A DNA stretch of 64,000 bases from Bradyrhizobium sp. CCBAU 53351 (GCF_015291745.1 NZ_CP030060.1:806001-870000), one strand, 5' to 3'. Shown: positions 13,003 to 25,924, numbered from the stretch's first letter. A program made the numbers and translations. The notes: a model not told the origin generated them from the letters alone.

Positions 13003-14607
13003 TCAAGCCGCCTCCGTACGGTCTGGGGAATTGAGCGGAGTCGTTGAGGAAACATAGCCGAGAGCAGCTTGCTTCTGGCGCCGTCGCTCCACGGACGGAG
13101 GGATGCCCATTTTGCCACGGTATTTTGCGACCGTCCGGCGCGCTATATCGATCCCAGAGGAACGCAATAGCTCGACGATTGCGTCATCTGAGAGCACTGA
13201 TGCTTGGGCCTCGGAGTCGATGAGCCTCTTAATGCGGTGGCGAACAGCCTCTGCCGAGTGAGCCGTCTCGCCGACGGCTGAAGCAATGGATGGTTTGAAG
13301 AAGTATTTGAGCTCGAACCGTCCACGATTGGAGGCCATGTACTTGTTGTTCGTTACGCGTGAAACGGTGGACTCATGCACCCCCGCGGCGTCGGCCACTG
13401 CTTTCAGATTGAGGGGTCGTAGATGCTCTACGCCGTAGGAGAAAAAGTCATGTTGCTGACGCACAATTTCGCTCGCAACTTTCAAGATTGTGTTCGCACG
13501 TCTCTCAAGTGAACTTACCAGCCAGCGTGCATCAGACCACTTATTGGCCAGGTAGGCCTTGTCATTACGGTTGCGCATTTTGCCCTTGAAATCGCGATAA
13601 TAAACCTGATTCAGCGAAATGCTGGGAAACGCTTCACTGTTCAGCTCGACTACCCAATTGTGGTGATGACCCCGGCGAACAAAGACATCTGGGATCAAAA
13701 GTTCCAGGCGCACCGAACCAAACTTATGTCCCGGCTTCGAGTCGAGTGACCGAAGTTCCGCAATCATATCGGCGATGTCCTCATCGCTCTCTCCGCAAAC
13801 GCTGCGCAGGGCAGGAACCCCCTCAGGTACAAGAGCGAGGTTCTCAACCAGTGCCTGCATCGCTGGGTCATAGCGGTTGCGCTCGCGCAGCTGGATCGCG
13901 AAACATTCTTTCAAAGAACGAGCGAAGACGCCAGGAGGGTCAAACGTCTGCAATGTTGCCAGAACGAGATCAACATCTGTTTGCGAGGCCCCCAGCCGTT
14001 TGGCGGCATTTCCTAGGTCTTGCGGCAAGTATCCGGCGTCATCGACGAGGTCGATTAGATAGCGTCCGATGAGTCGCTTTGTGGGCGACGTCAGCGCGAG
14101 TCCGAGCTGCTCGGTCAAATGATCGCGGAGGGTGATCTCTTTCGGTACGCACGCCTCTAGATTATAGTCTTCCTGACAAGATCGGCTGCGGGACGCCTCT
14201 GTGCCGACGTCCAGCCGATCTTGGTCCGAATTCTGAGGAATGTCCTCATCAAATGGCTCGGAATGAAGATCGTCAAGCTCCGGGCTGGGCGCCGCGTCGA
14301 GCTCGGGGCGAGTGCCAGGGTCTACGCTCAAGCCGTCTTGTTGGCTATTGTCGAACGCGTCGCTGTCAAGATCACTAGCGTCGTCCGGACCGCTGGCTTC
14401 GCTGAAGAGGTCGGTCGTTGTTCCGGCATCCTCTTGCGTCAGCATGTCTATGTCGCGCTCCAGCAATGGATTGCACTCGAGCTCCTCCTCCACGAAATCA
14501 GCCAGATCGAGATTAGACAATTTCAGCAGCTTTATCGCCTTCGCCAGGCGCGGCGATAGTACGGCTGATTGCGATTGCCGAACATTCTGCTGATATCCCA
14601 GGCTCAT
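13003..14607 (-). CDS. rpoN: RNA polymerase sigma-54 factor RpoN
   Basis: 534 aa, normal length. Region I (residues 1-50) has the activator-interacting LSPRLAKAIKLLKLSNLDL and EEELECNPLLE; region II (60-150) is acidic; the core-binding region follows; a helix-turn-helix with HESTVSRVTNNKYM lies near residue 400; the RpoN box ARRTVAKYRGKMGIP is near the C-terminus. GGAGAG precedes ATG 14607. The RpoN box is conserved, so the -24/-12 binding function should be retained. B. japonicum is known to have two functional rpoN genes, one of them in the symbiotic region; this resembles the island type, but the assignment is inference. Confidence 0.96.
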   Translation of the reverse strand: MSLGYQQNVRQSQSAVLSPRLAKAIKLLKLSNLDLADFVEEELECNPLLERDIDMLTQEDAGTTTDLFSEASGPDDASDLDSDAFDNSQQDGLSVDPGTRPELDAAPSPELDDLHSEPFDEDIPQNSDQDRLDVGTEASRSRSCQEDYNLEACVPKEITLRDHLTEQLGLALTSPTKRLIGRYLIDLVDDAGYLPQDLGNAAKRLGASQTDVDLVLATLQTFDPPGVFARSLKECFAIQLRERNRYDPAMQALVENLALVPEGVPALRSVCGESDEDIADMIAELRSLDSKPGHKFGSVRLELLIPDVFVRRGHHHNWVVELNSEAFPSISLNQVYYRDFKGKMRNRNDKAYLANKWSDARWLVSSLERRANTILKVASEIVRQQHDFFSYGVEHLRPLNLKAVADAAGVHESTVSRVTNNKYMASNRGRFELKYFFKPSIASAVGETAHSAEAVRHRIKRLIDSEAQASVLSDDAIVELLRSSGIDIARRTVAKYRGKMGIPPSVERRRQKQAALGYVSSTTPLNSPDRTEAA

Positions 14608-15869
14608 TGTAAGGTCTCTCCCCGGCTGATGTACGGCGTCTGTATGCGAGTTACCAATTGATGTTCGGCACGCAGACGGTTGTGGATATGGAAGCGCAAG
14701 GCGATCTCCCGCCCTACAGGCGCAGAGTCCCCTCTCGCTCTATCTTCATAGAATGTTTGATGGCCGCCTGTGGGGAGGCCAAGGATGCGGCCTGCTGTTG
14801 ATAGTCTGGTTCTGGTGAACCGAGACGAGGGCGCCACGACAATGAACTGTCCAGTTGGCAAATAGAATCTGCGTTCTGATTGCCAGAGGCCATAGTTTTT
14901 GCCGGGTTTCGCATCGAAGTTGTCGCGGCGACCTACGCCGCAGGCGTGTGTCATCGTCCGGCCTTTCCACACAATACGTTCTTGGCCTGACACGATTGGC
15001 GCGCCTCGATTGTTAACAGGCGCAGGACCGGACTGCTTACCGGCGGTGGTCGCTCCAGCTGAAAAAAAGCGAGGGCTTTGTGTCCCGGCGGGGCCCGGGC
15101 TGAGGTAGAGCGCATATAATCGCTTGGTGCTGTCCCCGCCGAGGGTGGCATAGGGTCCGGAGCGCTTTTTGCAACGCTCCGCTTGCCGCTGCGGTCGCAG
15201 CACCATCTTGGGAACGCGTTCCCAGAGGCGAGCTCTTCCGTGCAAGGCCGTATTTGGCCAAATTCTGGCTCGGCGCAGTGGGTCGCCCGTTCGAGTGAAC
15301 CGGGCGAAACACGTCGCTCCATCGCAGGTCTGGGGCGGCAAGTGCCGGAGACCGGGCAGCAACAACGCGGCGTGCCGGACATCATTCAACGGACTGAGCA
15401 AGAGGCCTCCCGAGATCTGTTCAGTGGAAGCATCAGCAAGAGGTGTGCCAAGCCAGTACGCCGGATGCCGCTCATGTCCCTTGTTGATGATCTCAGGTAG
15501 TGATGCAGTACGACGGAGCTCGCTGCGGTGTGTGAACTAGCGGCCCGATCGACCTTTGTGGCAACCGCAACAATCAAGATGGGCGACATCGAACAACGCG
15601 GGATGGAGGTCTCAGGCAACTAGCGCGCCATTGTTTAGGTGCATCGTCCTGTGCTGCCGCAACACGCCCAAGCCGCCAGCGAGATGCCGGGCGGCGCTAA
15701 TCGTGAGCTATCTCGTGGTACAGCTATTGCTGCGACGATGACAAGCCTAGCGCGAGGAGCAGCTCTCAAGAAGCAGCCGGATGTCGAGCGCGCGAAGCGG
15801 CTCGTCGTCTGATCTAATGCGGCGCCGGGTGAGTTAAAGCAAGTGATCTCGCACGTTGGGCCACGGCGC
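14608..15869. other. No supported gene
   Basis: 1.26 kb between rpoN and the aspartokinase gene, which diverge. Several overlapping open frames on both strands but none with recognisable family or ribosome-binding site. Promoters for both genes should lie here; I could not pick one. Confidence 0.4.
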
Positions 15870-16955
15870 ATGTCAATCAAAGTAATGAAGTTTGGGGGAT
15901 CGAGCTTTCGTGATGCGGAGGCGTACCGCGCTGTCTCCAGACATATAGTAGATAGGCTTGCAAATGACGCGCGGCAAGTCGTGGTCGTCGTTAGCGCGAT
16001 GCACGGCCAGACGGACGTACTGAAGTCTCTAGCGCTCTCTGTGAATGAAATCTGCAGCACCGTTGCCTTGGACACCGTCCTGACAGCGGGAGAAATGATT
16101 TCCGCTGGACTTCTTGAGGCAGCATTGCAAAGACACTCGGTGCCGACATCATCGCTCTTTGGCTATTCGATTGGAATCAAGACATCCTTGGTTCTAGGTA
16201 GGACGGTCATCGAGGAGGTCGACAACAAACCGCTGCTAAAGGCGCTCGATTATGGCCGCGTGGTAATCCTTGCCGGAGCGCAGGGTCTGGATGAAGGTGG
16301 ACGGGTCTCAATGCTCGGCCGCAATAGCTCGGATTTGACTGCGGTAATAGCCGCCGATATGGTGGGAAGTGGCGTTTGCGAAGTCTACTCGGATGTCTGT
16401 GGCATCTACTCCGCCGATCCGAGGATTGTGAGGCAAGCAAGGCTGCTCCCGACAGTCTCCTATGCCAACGCAAGTCGGATAGCACGCTGCGGGGCGAAAG
16501 TGCTTCACCATGGCGCAATCGACTATGCTGCCGGCCGGAGAATAGCCATCTCCTGCAAATCGTTACTGCCGAATGAGATGGCCGGTACTTTGGTGACTGA
16601 CGCAGGAGGCGGGGTTTGCGTGGTCATCAACCCGTCAGCAACACGGGTTGCATTTCAAAGCGTCTTCGAAAAACGTAATGCTGAAGACGTTTTACGAAGG
16701 CTTGGTATCATGTGGATCGATCTCGAGCAGGATGAAAGCCCCGAGGGGTATTTGACGCATGACGCGGAGGCCGCGCTTACCGCTCTGCATCGGGAAGGCA
16801 TCCACCCCGTGAGGAGTGCGCAGAAGATTGTTGTTTTAGCGCTCACCGGGTCCAAGCCAAAGACATACGAATTGCGAGATCTTGAGGCCGCTTCTTACTG
16901 TGCTCAGAGGGTCCATGCAGAGCTCCGCACTAGTGGGGTGGAAGCACCTCACTAG
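15870..16955 (+). CDS. Aspartokinase-like amino-acid kinase
   Basis: 361 aa from ATG 15870; a GTG at 15843 would add nine residues and neither start has a strong ribosome-binding site. The kinase domain is recognisable: KVMKFGGSSFRD, VVVVVSAMHGQTD, ILAGAQGLDE, GRNSSDLTAVIAAD (usual GRGGSDTTA), EVYSDVCGIYSADPRIV, GAKVLHHGAID. It would phosphorylate L-aspartate. Family members run 400-450 aa with a pair of ACT domains; here only about 90 divergent residues follow, so lysine/threonine feedback may be lost. It converges with the EctB-like gene, which uses the downstream metabolite. Confidence 0.85.
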   Translation: MSIKVMKFGGSSFRDAEAYRAVSRHIVDRLANDARQVVVVVSAMHGQTDVLKSLALSVNEICSTVALDTVLTAGEMISAGLLEAALQRHSVPTSSLFGYSIGIKTSLVLGRTVIEEVDNKPLLKALDYGRVVILAGAQGLDEGGRVSMLGRNSSDLTAVIAADMVGSGVCEVYSDVCGIYSADPRIVRQARLLPTVSYANASRIARCGAKVLHHGAIDYAAGRRIAISCKSLLPNEMAGTLVTDAGGGVCVVINPSATRVAFQSVFEKRNAEDVLRRLGIMWIDLEQDESPEGYLTHDAEAALTALHREGIHPVRSAQKIVVLALTGSKPKTYELRDLEAASYCAQRVHAELRTSGVEAPH

Positions 16956-17535
16956 CCATCACCTCCTGATTGGCGATATACCGCGCTGCAGGTCGGGAGA
17001 GCCGGCTACTCACCGCGGAAATGAGTCGTCAGCGGCAACTTCACCTCCCTTGTAGAAGTCTTGAGATGGCTTGTCACGATGACCATCGCCGAGCGGACCG
17101 ATCCTTCGATAAGTGCATTCCGCTACTGGGCAGTTGAGTTACGCAACGCCAGAACGCACGATCTGCCAGGTGCCTGCCAGGCAAGTGATGCGCAACCAAT
17201 TACCGCGCGCCCAACATGCAAACGGCCTTCGTTAGCCTACTGGTTCTGTAGCCGGGCTCACCGTGAGTGCGGGCGGTTAGCGTATCCGTATCCGAGTCCA
17301 GGTTGACCTGGGCCGCAGTGTGATGCGGGTAGGCGACCTGCCCGACGACTAGGCCCGTCCCCAGGGAGCTAGTCGACTGAAGCTGGAACATGTTCAGGGA
17401 GAAACAAGAGTTAGACGGTCGTGGTACTCGAAGTGTAGCACCAGCGAGATGCGGAACAGGTGCTAGCCTGCCGCGGTGATCAAGCGTCTGGCGTGAGGCC
17501 TCGCCGAGGCAGCGAGGCCCGATGCAGATGTCATG
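16956..17535. other. Convergent intergenic region
   Basis: Between the stops of the aspartokinase and aminotransferase genes. No gene seen apart from the hairpin at 17497-17519. Confidence 0.45.
17497..17519. terminator. Hairpin between convergent genes
   Basis: GGCCTCGC (17497-17504), 7-nt loop, GCGAGGCC (17512-17519). It lies just past the stop of the minus-strand aminotransferase gene. No T-run on either side, so a terminator role is only likely by position. Confidence 0.4.
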
Positions 17536-18816
17536 TCAGAGCGGGGCTGCTTCCGCTAAGCTATCTTCAAAGATGTCCAAACCCTTAGTCAGCGTCTCCG
17601 GGTCGATCGTTAGCGGAGGAAAGAATTTGATGACCTCGTCCGCCGGGCCGCATCGTTCAATGATGAGGCCCCTATCGTACGCCTTGCGTGCTGCAGTCTC
17701 AGCGAGGTGAGTATTTCGGCAATCAAAGCCGAGCGCCATTCCGCGGCCGCGGACAGTGAAGTGGTCTCCATGCGCGCGCGCAATAGCATTAAGCCGGTGA
17801 CGCATCAGCGTTCCCAGTCGATAAATGCTTTGCGAAAAGATCTCAGTGCGCCAGTAGATATTCAAAGCTGCAGTTGCAGAGACAAGCGCTAGGTTATTTC
17901 CTCGAAAGGTGCCCGTGTGCTCTCCCGGTTCCCATATATCAATTGCCTCTTTGATCAACAACATGGATAACGGCAGACCATATCCACTTAAGGACTTCGA
18001 CAATATTACGACATCTGGTGACAACTCGGCGAACTCAAAGCTGAAGAAATCGCCAGTACGGCCGCAACCCATCTGAATATCGTCGACGATAAATATGGCT
18101 CCAATCTCTGCCGCTAGGGCTTGTACGGATCGTAGCCATTCCTTTTGAGCGACGTTGATGCCGCCCTCCCCCTGTACTGTTTCAAGGAGAATGGCGGCTG
18201 GCGCATCGATGCCGCTGCTAGAGTCCAGCAATATGTTCCGCAGGTGCTCCGCCGTATCAATCTCATCTCCAAGATAACCATCATAGGGCATTATCGTGAC
18301 GCCGGACAGGGGGACTCCACTGGCTTCGCGAAGAAAGCGACTGCTGGTCGCAGCCGCGGCGCCGAGACTGAGGCCATGATAACCACGTGTGAATGAAATG
18401 ATGTTGTGGCGCCCGGTTACTTTACGCGCCAGCTTCAATGCCGCCTCAACGCCATTGGCACCTGTAGGTCCAGTAAATTGAAATCGATAATCCAAGCCCC
18501 GCTCACGAAGAATAACTGAGTTGAAAGTCTCCATAAAGTCGACCTTGGCCGGAGTGGCCATATCGAGGCCGTGAACGACAGCATCAGATCCCAGATATTC
18601 TGTAATAGCTGCCTTTAGCTGATGATTGTTGTGGCCGTAATTGAGCGCTCCAGCCCCGGAAAAGAAGTCGATGAACCGTTCGCCCGTCTCGCTTAGCAGA
18701 AAGGGCCCGCGCGCATGACTAAAGCACGCTGGGAAGAGACGCGAGTACAGGCGAACGTTGGATTCCAACGTTTCTAACGTTCGAAGAGTACGTGAGGGGT
18801 CGGCAGAGTTATTCAT
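17536..18816 (-). CDS. Diaminobutyrate--2-oxoglutarate transaminase (EctB-like)
   Basis: 426 aa from ATG 18816, chosen because GAAGGTG precedes it; a longer frame to 18873 has no such site. Class III PLP aminotransferase. Signatures: FFSGAGALNYGHN near the N-terminus, FTGPTGANGVEAALKLARK, the PLP lysine in ILSKSLSGYGLPLSM and TFRGNNLA. These match EctB, which moves an amino group from glutamate onto L-aspartate-4-semialdehyde to give L-2,4-diaminobutyrate. No ectA or ectC lies in the window, so ectoine is not the evident product; diaminobutyrate could enter a siderophore, peptide or acylated metabolite. The aspartokinase opposite would supply the pathway. Confidence 0.88.
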   Translation of the reverse strand: MNNSADPSRTLRTLETLESNVRLYSRLFPACFSHARGPFLLSETGERFIDFFSGAGALNYGHNNHQLKAAITEYLGSDAVVHGLDMATPAKVDFMETFNSVILRERGLDYRFQFTGPTGANGVEAALKLARKVTGRHNIISFTRGYHGLSLGAAAATSSRFLREASGVPLSGVTIMPYDGYLGDEIDTAEHLRNILLDSSSGIDAPAAILLETVQGEGGINVAQKEWLRSVQALAAEIGAIFIVDDIQMGCGRTGDFFSFEFAELSPDVVILSKSLSGYGLPLSMLLIKEAIDIWEPGEHTGTFRGNNLALVSATAALNIYWRTEIFSQSIYRLGTLMRHRLNAIARAHGDHFTVRGRGMALGFDCRNTHLAETAARKAYDRGLIIERCGPADEVIKFFPPLTIDPETLTKGLDIFEDSLAEAAPL

Positions 18817-18905
18817 GATCGCACCTTCACTTTGTCCATGAATATGGCTGGTGCACGTGACATACTCCACCATGCGGAATATTAAACCTCTCAGCGTTGG
18901 TAGTC

Positions 18906-18922
18906 CCTCGTCGAGCGAGGGA
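18906..18922. promoter_or_regulatory. Inverted repeat upstream of the EctB-like gene
   Basis: CCCTCG-TCGAG-CGAGGG, about 90 bp upstream of the start. Could be an operator or the end of an upstream transcript. No regulator is assigned. Confidence 0.3.
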
Positions 18923-19211
18923 GAATCGTCGAGCCGGTGCGACGCTGTTGCGGTTTGGTCAGGAGGCCATTCACTAAGCGCGGCTTGAATACGGCTGGCA
19001 TGCGCACTGTTGCCGATGCCGGACGGCTCGCCGTGGCAATATCAAGCTTCCAACATCGAGCTTGAGGCGGCGATATAGGGACTCGTCGGAGGCCAGACCG
19101 TGATCGCCGGGCGAAGCGAGCCTAATTATACGCAGCCCTCATGGATCAAGAGAGCTGATAACACCTATTGAAAGGCCGACGGCGATACAGGACGATGACC
19201 CTGGACAAAGA

Positions 19212-19231
19212 GCCCCGGCAGGCGCCGGGGC
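19212..19231 (-). terminator. Rho-independent terminator of the outer-membrane protein gene
   Basis: On the minus strand GCCCCGGC, loop GCCT, GCCGGGGC, then TCTTTGT, about 30 bp past the stop of the beta-barrel gene. Perfect 8-bp GC stem with a T-rich tail. Confidence 0.75.
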
Positions 19232-19261
19232 CCTCGATCATTGATTGAGAAACTGAGATCC

Positions 19262-19987
19262 TTATTTGCTCGCGAGTGGCCAGCCAAACTTGTAGTTGAG
19301 GCGGGCGGTGACGAGATCAAAGTCCTGACGAATGCGGTCGTTTCCTAGTCCTGTTGCGAAGCTAACGTCACTAGCCGGCATGAACACGTGGTCGTACTCG
19401 ATGCCAGCTGACCAGTTCGGTGTTAGGCTAATCTCAAGACCGGCACCGGCCGTACCTCCCCAACGTGTGGTATCCGCGTCGCCCAGAAAGCCAGCCGAAT
19501 TAGTGATCCGATAAGTGCTCCCTACCACAGCCGCGCCCGCTTTGGCGTAGAGCAGTACGTTGCCGGCCGAATAGCCAATCTGGCCGGTCAGCAAGCCGAA
19601 ACCGTCGATGTTTGTGTGATTGGTGGTGCCCGGGTTGGCAATGCTAACGTTTGAGCCGCTGAGATCGGCCCAGTTGCCCAGCCCTTCGAGTCCGAGCACG
19701 GTATTGCCGAATTGCCAACGATATCCAATCTGGCCCCCTACTGTGCCGCCGGTTGCGTCGTGAGAGCCCTCGGGGATAGAGCCGAGAAAATCCCAGGAGT
19801 TATGGCTCGAGCCCCAGCCGCCATTGACGCCGGCATAGAAGCCGCTCCAGTCGTAGAGCGCGATGACAGCCGGGCTGGGCGTCGGCGTATTCGGAAATGC
19901 GGGACGCGCGGCGAGATCTGCGGCAGACGCGGACGTCGCAGCGGCCATCGCAAGAATGCTCGCGCAAACGAGTGACTGCTTTTTCAT
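19262..19987 (-). CDS. Outer-membrane beta-barrel protein (Omp25/RopB-type)
   Basis: 241 aa. Signal peptide residues 1-22 (MKKQSLVCASILAMAAA, then ASA). The mature protein has alternating strands typical of the alpha-proteobacterial small porin family: DWSGFYAGVNGGWG near the N-terminus, GGTVGGQIGYRWQFG, GFGLLTGQIGY, WSAGIEYDHVFMP and a C-terminal strand ARLNYKFGWP. An 8-stranded barrel in the outer membrane is likely. AAGAGAG lies upstream of the ATG; a good terminator follows. Monocistronic. Rhizobial relatives affect envelope stability and symbiosis, but a role here is inference. Confidence 0.85.
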   Translation of the reverse strand: MKKQSLVCASILAMAAATSASAADLAARPAFPNTPTPSPAVIALYDWSGFYAGVNGGWGSSHNSWDFLGSIPEGSHDATGGTVGGQIGYRWQFGNTVLGLEGLGNWADLSGSNVSIANPGTTNHTNIDGFGLLTGQIGYSAGNVLLYAKAGAAVVGSTYRITNSAGFLGDADTTRWGGTAGAGLEISLTPNWSAGIEYDHVFMPASDVSFATGLGNDRIRQDFDLVTARLNYKFGWPLASK

Positions 19988-20394
19988 TTCGGTTGTTACT
20001 CTCTTTAATGGCCCCCAGTGTGGCCGTTGTATCAGCGCTTACGCGAATTGCTGTACCTGAAGTGCAACAGAGCTCGACGATAGCAGAGCCGAACCTGACG
20101 TAGTGTCAGGTTGTGAAGAGATAGTGCGAGCATGGCGCGCAGGCGTCGGAATTCGAGGCGAACGAAGGCGCCTGCGGCGCTCGATGTTGCGTGTTGGCTC
20201 GTGTAGCAAATGATAGCTGACAGTGCGTGCCGGCTGCGGCCCGGATGTATACGCCGTTATAGGCTTTTGTTGAATGCGGAACGAGAGCGCGTAAGCGCTT
20301 AGCGAGAGCGGATAGCTGTGCGAAGAAGCGTCCGGCTTGGATCGAGGTTTAGATGGGATTAGACGGCAAAAAGGATGTCCATTTGGACGTCTCA
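19988..20394. other. Upstream region of the outer-membrane protein gene
   Basis: No gene supported. Should contain the promoter of the minus-strand gene; no clear -35/-10 or -24/-12 pair was picked. Confidence 0.4.
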
Positions 20395-20773
20395 TCGGCG
20401 AGGTCGGTGAGCCGGCTGGAGGTTCTTGGAGGACCTTCGGGGCGCCGCGTGCGTTCGGAGGCTGAGAGCCGCCTCGCACGGCGGCAACACGCCTCGCTCC
20501 CGAAACTGCCGTCGCCAATCGTAGATCTGCTAGCGCGTCGCTCCGTGCTTGCGCGCCCCTCGGCCACCGCGACACGGGATAACAGACTCTCGGCGACTTA
20601 TCCGAGTCGCATCCGACATTCGCGCCGCTGATCGTGGGAGATGCGTCGGAGGAGTGTCAAGTTCCGCGATCAAGCTTGAGACGCCGCAATCGACGATGTC
20701 GTGTTGCAGACGGATACGGCGACAGATGGCGAGCAGCTGTCCGGGGTGATCCGCAAGGTGCGAGCGTCACGAT
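20395..20773 (+). pseudogene. IS66 TnpA, decayed (element A)
   Basis: Reads VSRLEVLGGPSGRRVRSEAE at the start and, after frame changes, VVLQTDTATDGEQLSGVIRKVR at the end, both typical of IS66 TnpA. The middle is scrambled. Confidence 0.65.
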
Positions 20774-21120
20774 GATCGCGGCCGCTGCTGATAAGAGTTA
20801 CATTGCAACCGGCCGATCGACTTCCACTGTCGCCACGATGGGCTTACGGCGAAGTGCAGGAGATACTTCGTCTTGATCCATTCAGCGGAGGCGCCTTCGC
20901 GTTCCGATCGAAACGAGCGGACCGGATCAAGACTTTTGTCTGGGATCGAACGGGCCTGGTGTTGGTGCACAAGCGTCTTGAAGGTTGCAAGTTCGTTTGG
21001 CCAACGATCGCAGACGGCGTGATGCGGATATCACCGGCGATGTTCGCGGCACTGTTCGAGGGGCTGGATTGGAGGTTGGTCCGCCCGGAAGAAGCACGGC
21101 GCCCCCAGGCGGCGGGATAA
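20772..21120 (+). pseudogene. IS66 TnpB, 5' frameshifted (element A)
   Basis: From residue 25 or so the protein is good TnpB (EVQEILRLDPFSGGAFAFRSKRAD... FVWPTIADGVMRISPA). The first 25 codons lie in another frame (the normal MI...TGHTDMR region is degraded). Inactive. Confidence 0.75.
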
Positions 21121-21189
21121 CTGCGGCAGAATGACTCGGCAGCTATTTTGAGCGTGGCACGCGCGGCGGCGATGTGCTCGAAATAGCGC

Positions 21190-21777
21190 ATGAGCATCGC
21201 GGCGCTGCGCGACGAAAATGAACAACTGAAAGCCCTTTTGGCGCAAACGCGGGCGGCCTTGAGCGAGCATCAGGGGGCGCTGGCGGCGTCGGAGGAAGCG
21301 CAGCGTCGGCTGGAGGTCATCCTCGGCGAATTGCGGCGCGACAGGTTCGGCGCGAAATCCGAGAAGCTGCGGCCAGATCAGTATCATTTACCGTTGGAAG
21401 ACGTGGAGATCGCGCAAGGCATCCTGGACGCGGCGCAGGAGAGAGCCGAGGCTGTGATCAAGGGCCGATCGCGGAGCGTACCGGATCAAGGTTCTCATCG
21501 CAATCGCGGCTGCTTGCCTGCCCATTTGCCGCGCGTGGAACGGATCATCGAGCCTGCGAGCACGCTCTGCCCGTGCGGTTGCGGACCATGACGAAGATCG
21601 GCGAGGACGTCAGCAAGCGCCTTGACGTGATCCCGGCGCAATGGCGCGTGCTGGTCACACGCCGCCCGAAATACATCTGCCGCCGCTACTCCGGCACTGT
21701 CGTGCAGGCGCATGCGCCGGAGCACGTCGTACTCAGCGGGCCGCCGACCGAAGCGGCCATTGCGCACGTGATCGTCT
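21190..21777 (+). pseudogene. IS66 TnpC 5' part, interrupted by IS21 copy 2 (element A)
   Basis: Starts SIAALRDENEQLKALL (leucine-zipper-like region), then GELRRDRFGAKSEKL. A frameshift near 21587 separates the zinc-binding CPCGCG from TMTKIGEDVSKRLDVIPAQ. The gene is cut at 21777 in AIAHVIV by the IS21 and resumes at 25815. Confidence 0.8.
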
Positions 21778-22098
21778 TGTCGCGCGGCGATCAGGATGGA
21801 AGGCAGCGTCAATCAAGGTGAGAGAGTTTCGCTGGGCTCGTGACGTAGGGAGGGCGTAGCCCGACCGGAGTTACGAGCCCAGCGTCGGCGCGATCCCTAG
21901 GAGGACCGCGCCGACTGGTGATCGCGGCCGGTCGGGATTATGCAAGTGGTTCTTCCGCCAAGAGGAATCACTCGCGTGCCCGGCCGACACATCACAGATC
22001 ACCAGATGAGATGGGATGGTTGCCGCCCTCCCCAGACGGCATCGTAATGTGCCAAGAACGCAGTGTTTGAACCCCGAAGCGAAGAGGACGGCAAATTG

Positions 22099-23124
22099 AT
22101 GGATACGGTGATCGGAGTGGATCTAGCCAAGAATGTGTTTCAGCTCCACGGGGCGTCAATGGCGGGACACTTGAAATTTCGAAAGAAACTGTCGCGGCTT
22201 CAGTTTCGGAAGTTCATGGCGGGCCACCCATCGGCAGTGGTGGTGATGGAAGCCTGTGGCAGCGCCCACTATTGGGCACGGGAGATGGTCAAGCTCGGCC
22301 ATGAAGTGAAACTGATCGCTCCGCAATATGTGAAGCCTTTTGTGAAACGCCAAAAGAACGACGCGGCTGATGCCGAAGCAATCGTGATCGCGGCACAGCG
22401 CCCCGAGATGCGCTTCGTCGAGCCGAAATCGGAAGAACAGCAGGCCAGGGCAGTGCTCTTTCGGGCTCGGAAGCGCCTTGTTCATCAGCGCACCGATCTG
22501 GTGAATGCGCTGCGTTCTGTTCTCTACGAATTCGGCCATATCATCCCGCAAGGAATCGAACAACTTAAACGCATTGACGCAATCCTCGAAGATCCGAACA
22601 GCGATCTACCAGAACTGGTCCGCGAGGAATGTCGGAGTCTCATTGATCAGATCGCCTACAAGACGGAGCGGATCGATGCCAAGGCAGAGCAGCTCAAGAA
22701 GTTGGCGACGCGGACGGTCACGGCGCAGCGGCTGCAGACAATGCCGGGGGTCGGCCCGCTGACCGCACTCGCGATCGAGGCTTTCGCGCCCGACATGGCG
22801 GCCTTTCGACGTGGCCGAGACTTCGCGGCTTGGCTCGGCTTGGTCCCACGGCAACATTCCTCAGGGGGAAAGGAAAGGCTCGGACGCGTTTCGAAGGAAG
22901 GACAGGCGGACATTCGCCAGTTGCTCATCGTTGGGGCGATGTCGCGGCTGAACTGGCTCGGGCGCAAGTCGATCCCTAGCGGATCCTGGCTGGCGCAGAT
23001 GCTGGCGAGGAAGCCGCGCATGCTTGTGGCGATCGCCTTGGCGAACAAGATGGCTCGGACGATTTGGGCCATGCTCACCCGGAAGGAGGATTATCGGAAC
23101 CCAGCGCAGGCAGTGACGGCATGA
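22099..23124 (+). CDS. IS1111-type DEDD transposase (copy 2)
   Basis: 341 aa from ATG 22099 (GTG 22063 also in frame), identical in sequence to the copy at 5983-7008, with all DEDD residues and the C-terminal serine motif. Appears intact and potentially active. Confidence 0.92.
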   Translation: MDTVIGVDLAKNVFQLHGASMAGHLKFRKKLSRLQFRKFMAGHPSAVVVMEACGSAHYWAREMVKLGHEVKLIAPQYVKPFVKRQKNDAADAEAIVIAAQRPEMRFVEPKSEEQQARAVLFRARKRLVHQRTDLVNALRSVLYEFGHIIPQGIEQLKRIDAILEDPNSDLPELVREECRSLIDQIAYKTERIDAKAEQLKKLATRTVTAQRLQTMPGVGPLTALAIEAFAPDMAAFRRGRDFAAWLGLVPRQHSSGGKERLGRVSKEGQADIRQLLIVGAMSRLNWLGRKSIPSGSWLAQMLARKPRMLVAIALANKMARTIWAMLTRKEDYRNPAQAVTA

Positions 23125-25669
<2,545 letters not shown>

Positions 25670-25814
25670 AACCGTCGCTGATTGACGCTGCGCGACAATC
25701 AGAGTTCAACAAAACTCTTGCGCGCGACAATCATCGCGGCAATCATCATCAGGCCGCGACACTGCCTCGCCATCCTGATCGCCGCGCACCTCCTACCCAG
25801 ATTGCCGCGCTACA

Positions 25815-25921
25815 TCGTCTCCAAGTTTGGCGACCATACGCCGTTCTACCGCCAGTCCGAGATCTATGCGCGCCAGGGCCTGCGGCTTGATCGGGCGACA
25901 CTGGGCAACTGCGTCGTCAGG
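25815..25921 (+). pseudogene. IS66 TnpC continuation (element A)
   Basis: SKFGDHTPFYRQSEIYARQ and LRLDRATLGN continue tnpC exactly after the IS21 target duplication. Homology ends near 25921, where an inverted IS110 tail abuts. Confidence 0.75.
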
Positions 25922-25924
25922 GGG

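Noticed and set aside
15695..15740. Resemblance to a type III secretion tts box (TCGTGAGCTATCTCG)
   Set aside because: Only partial match and wrong spacing to the consensus; no effector gene follows.
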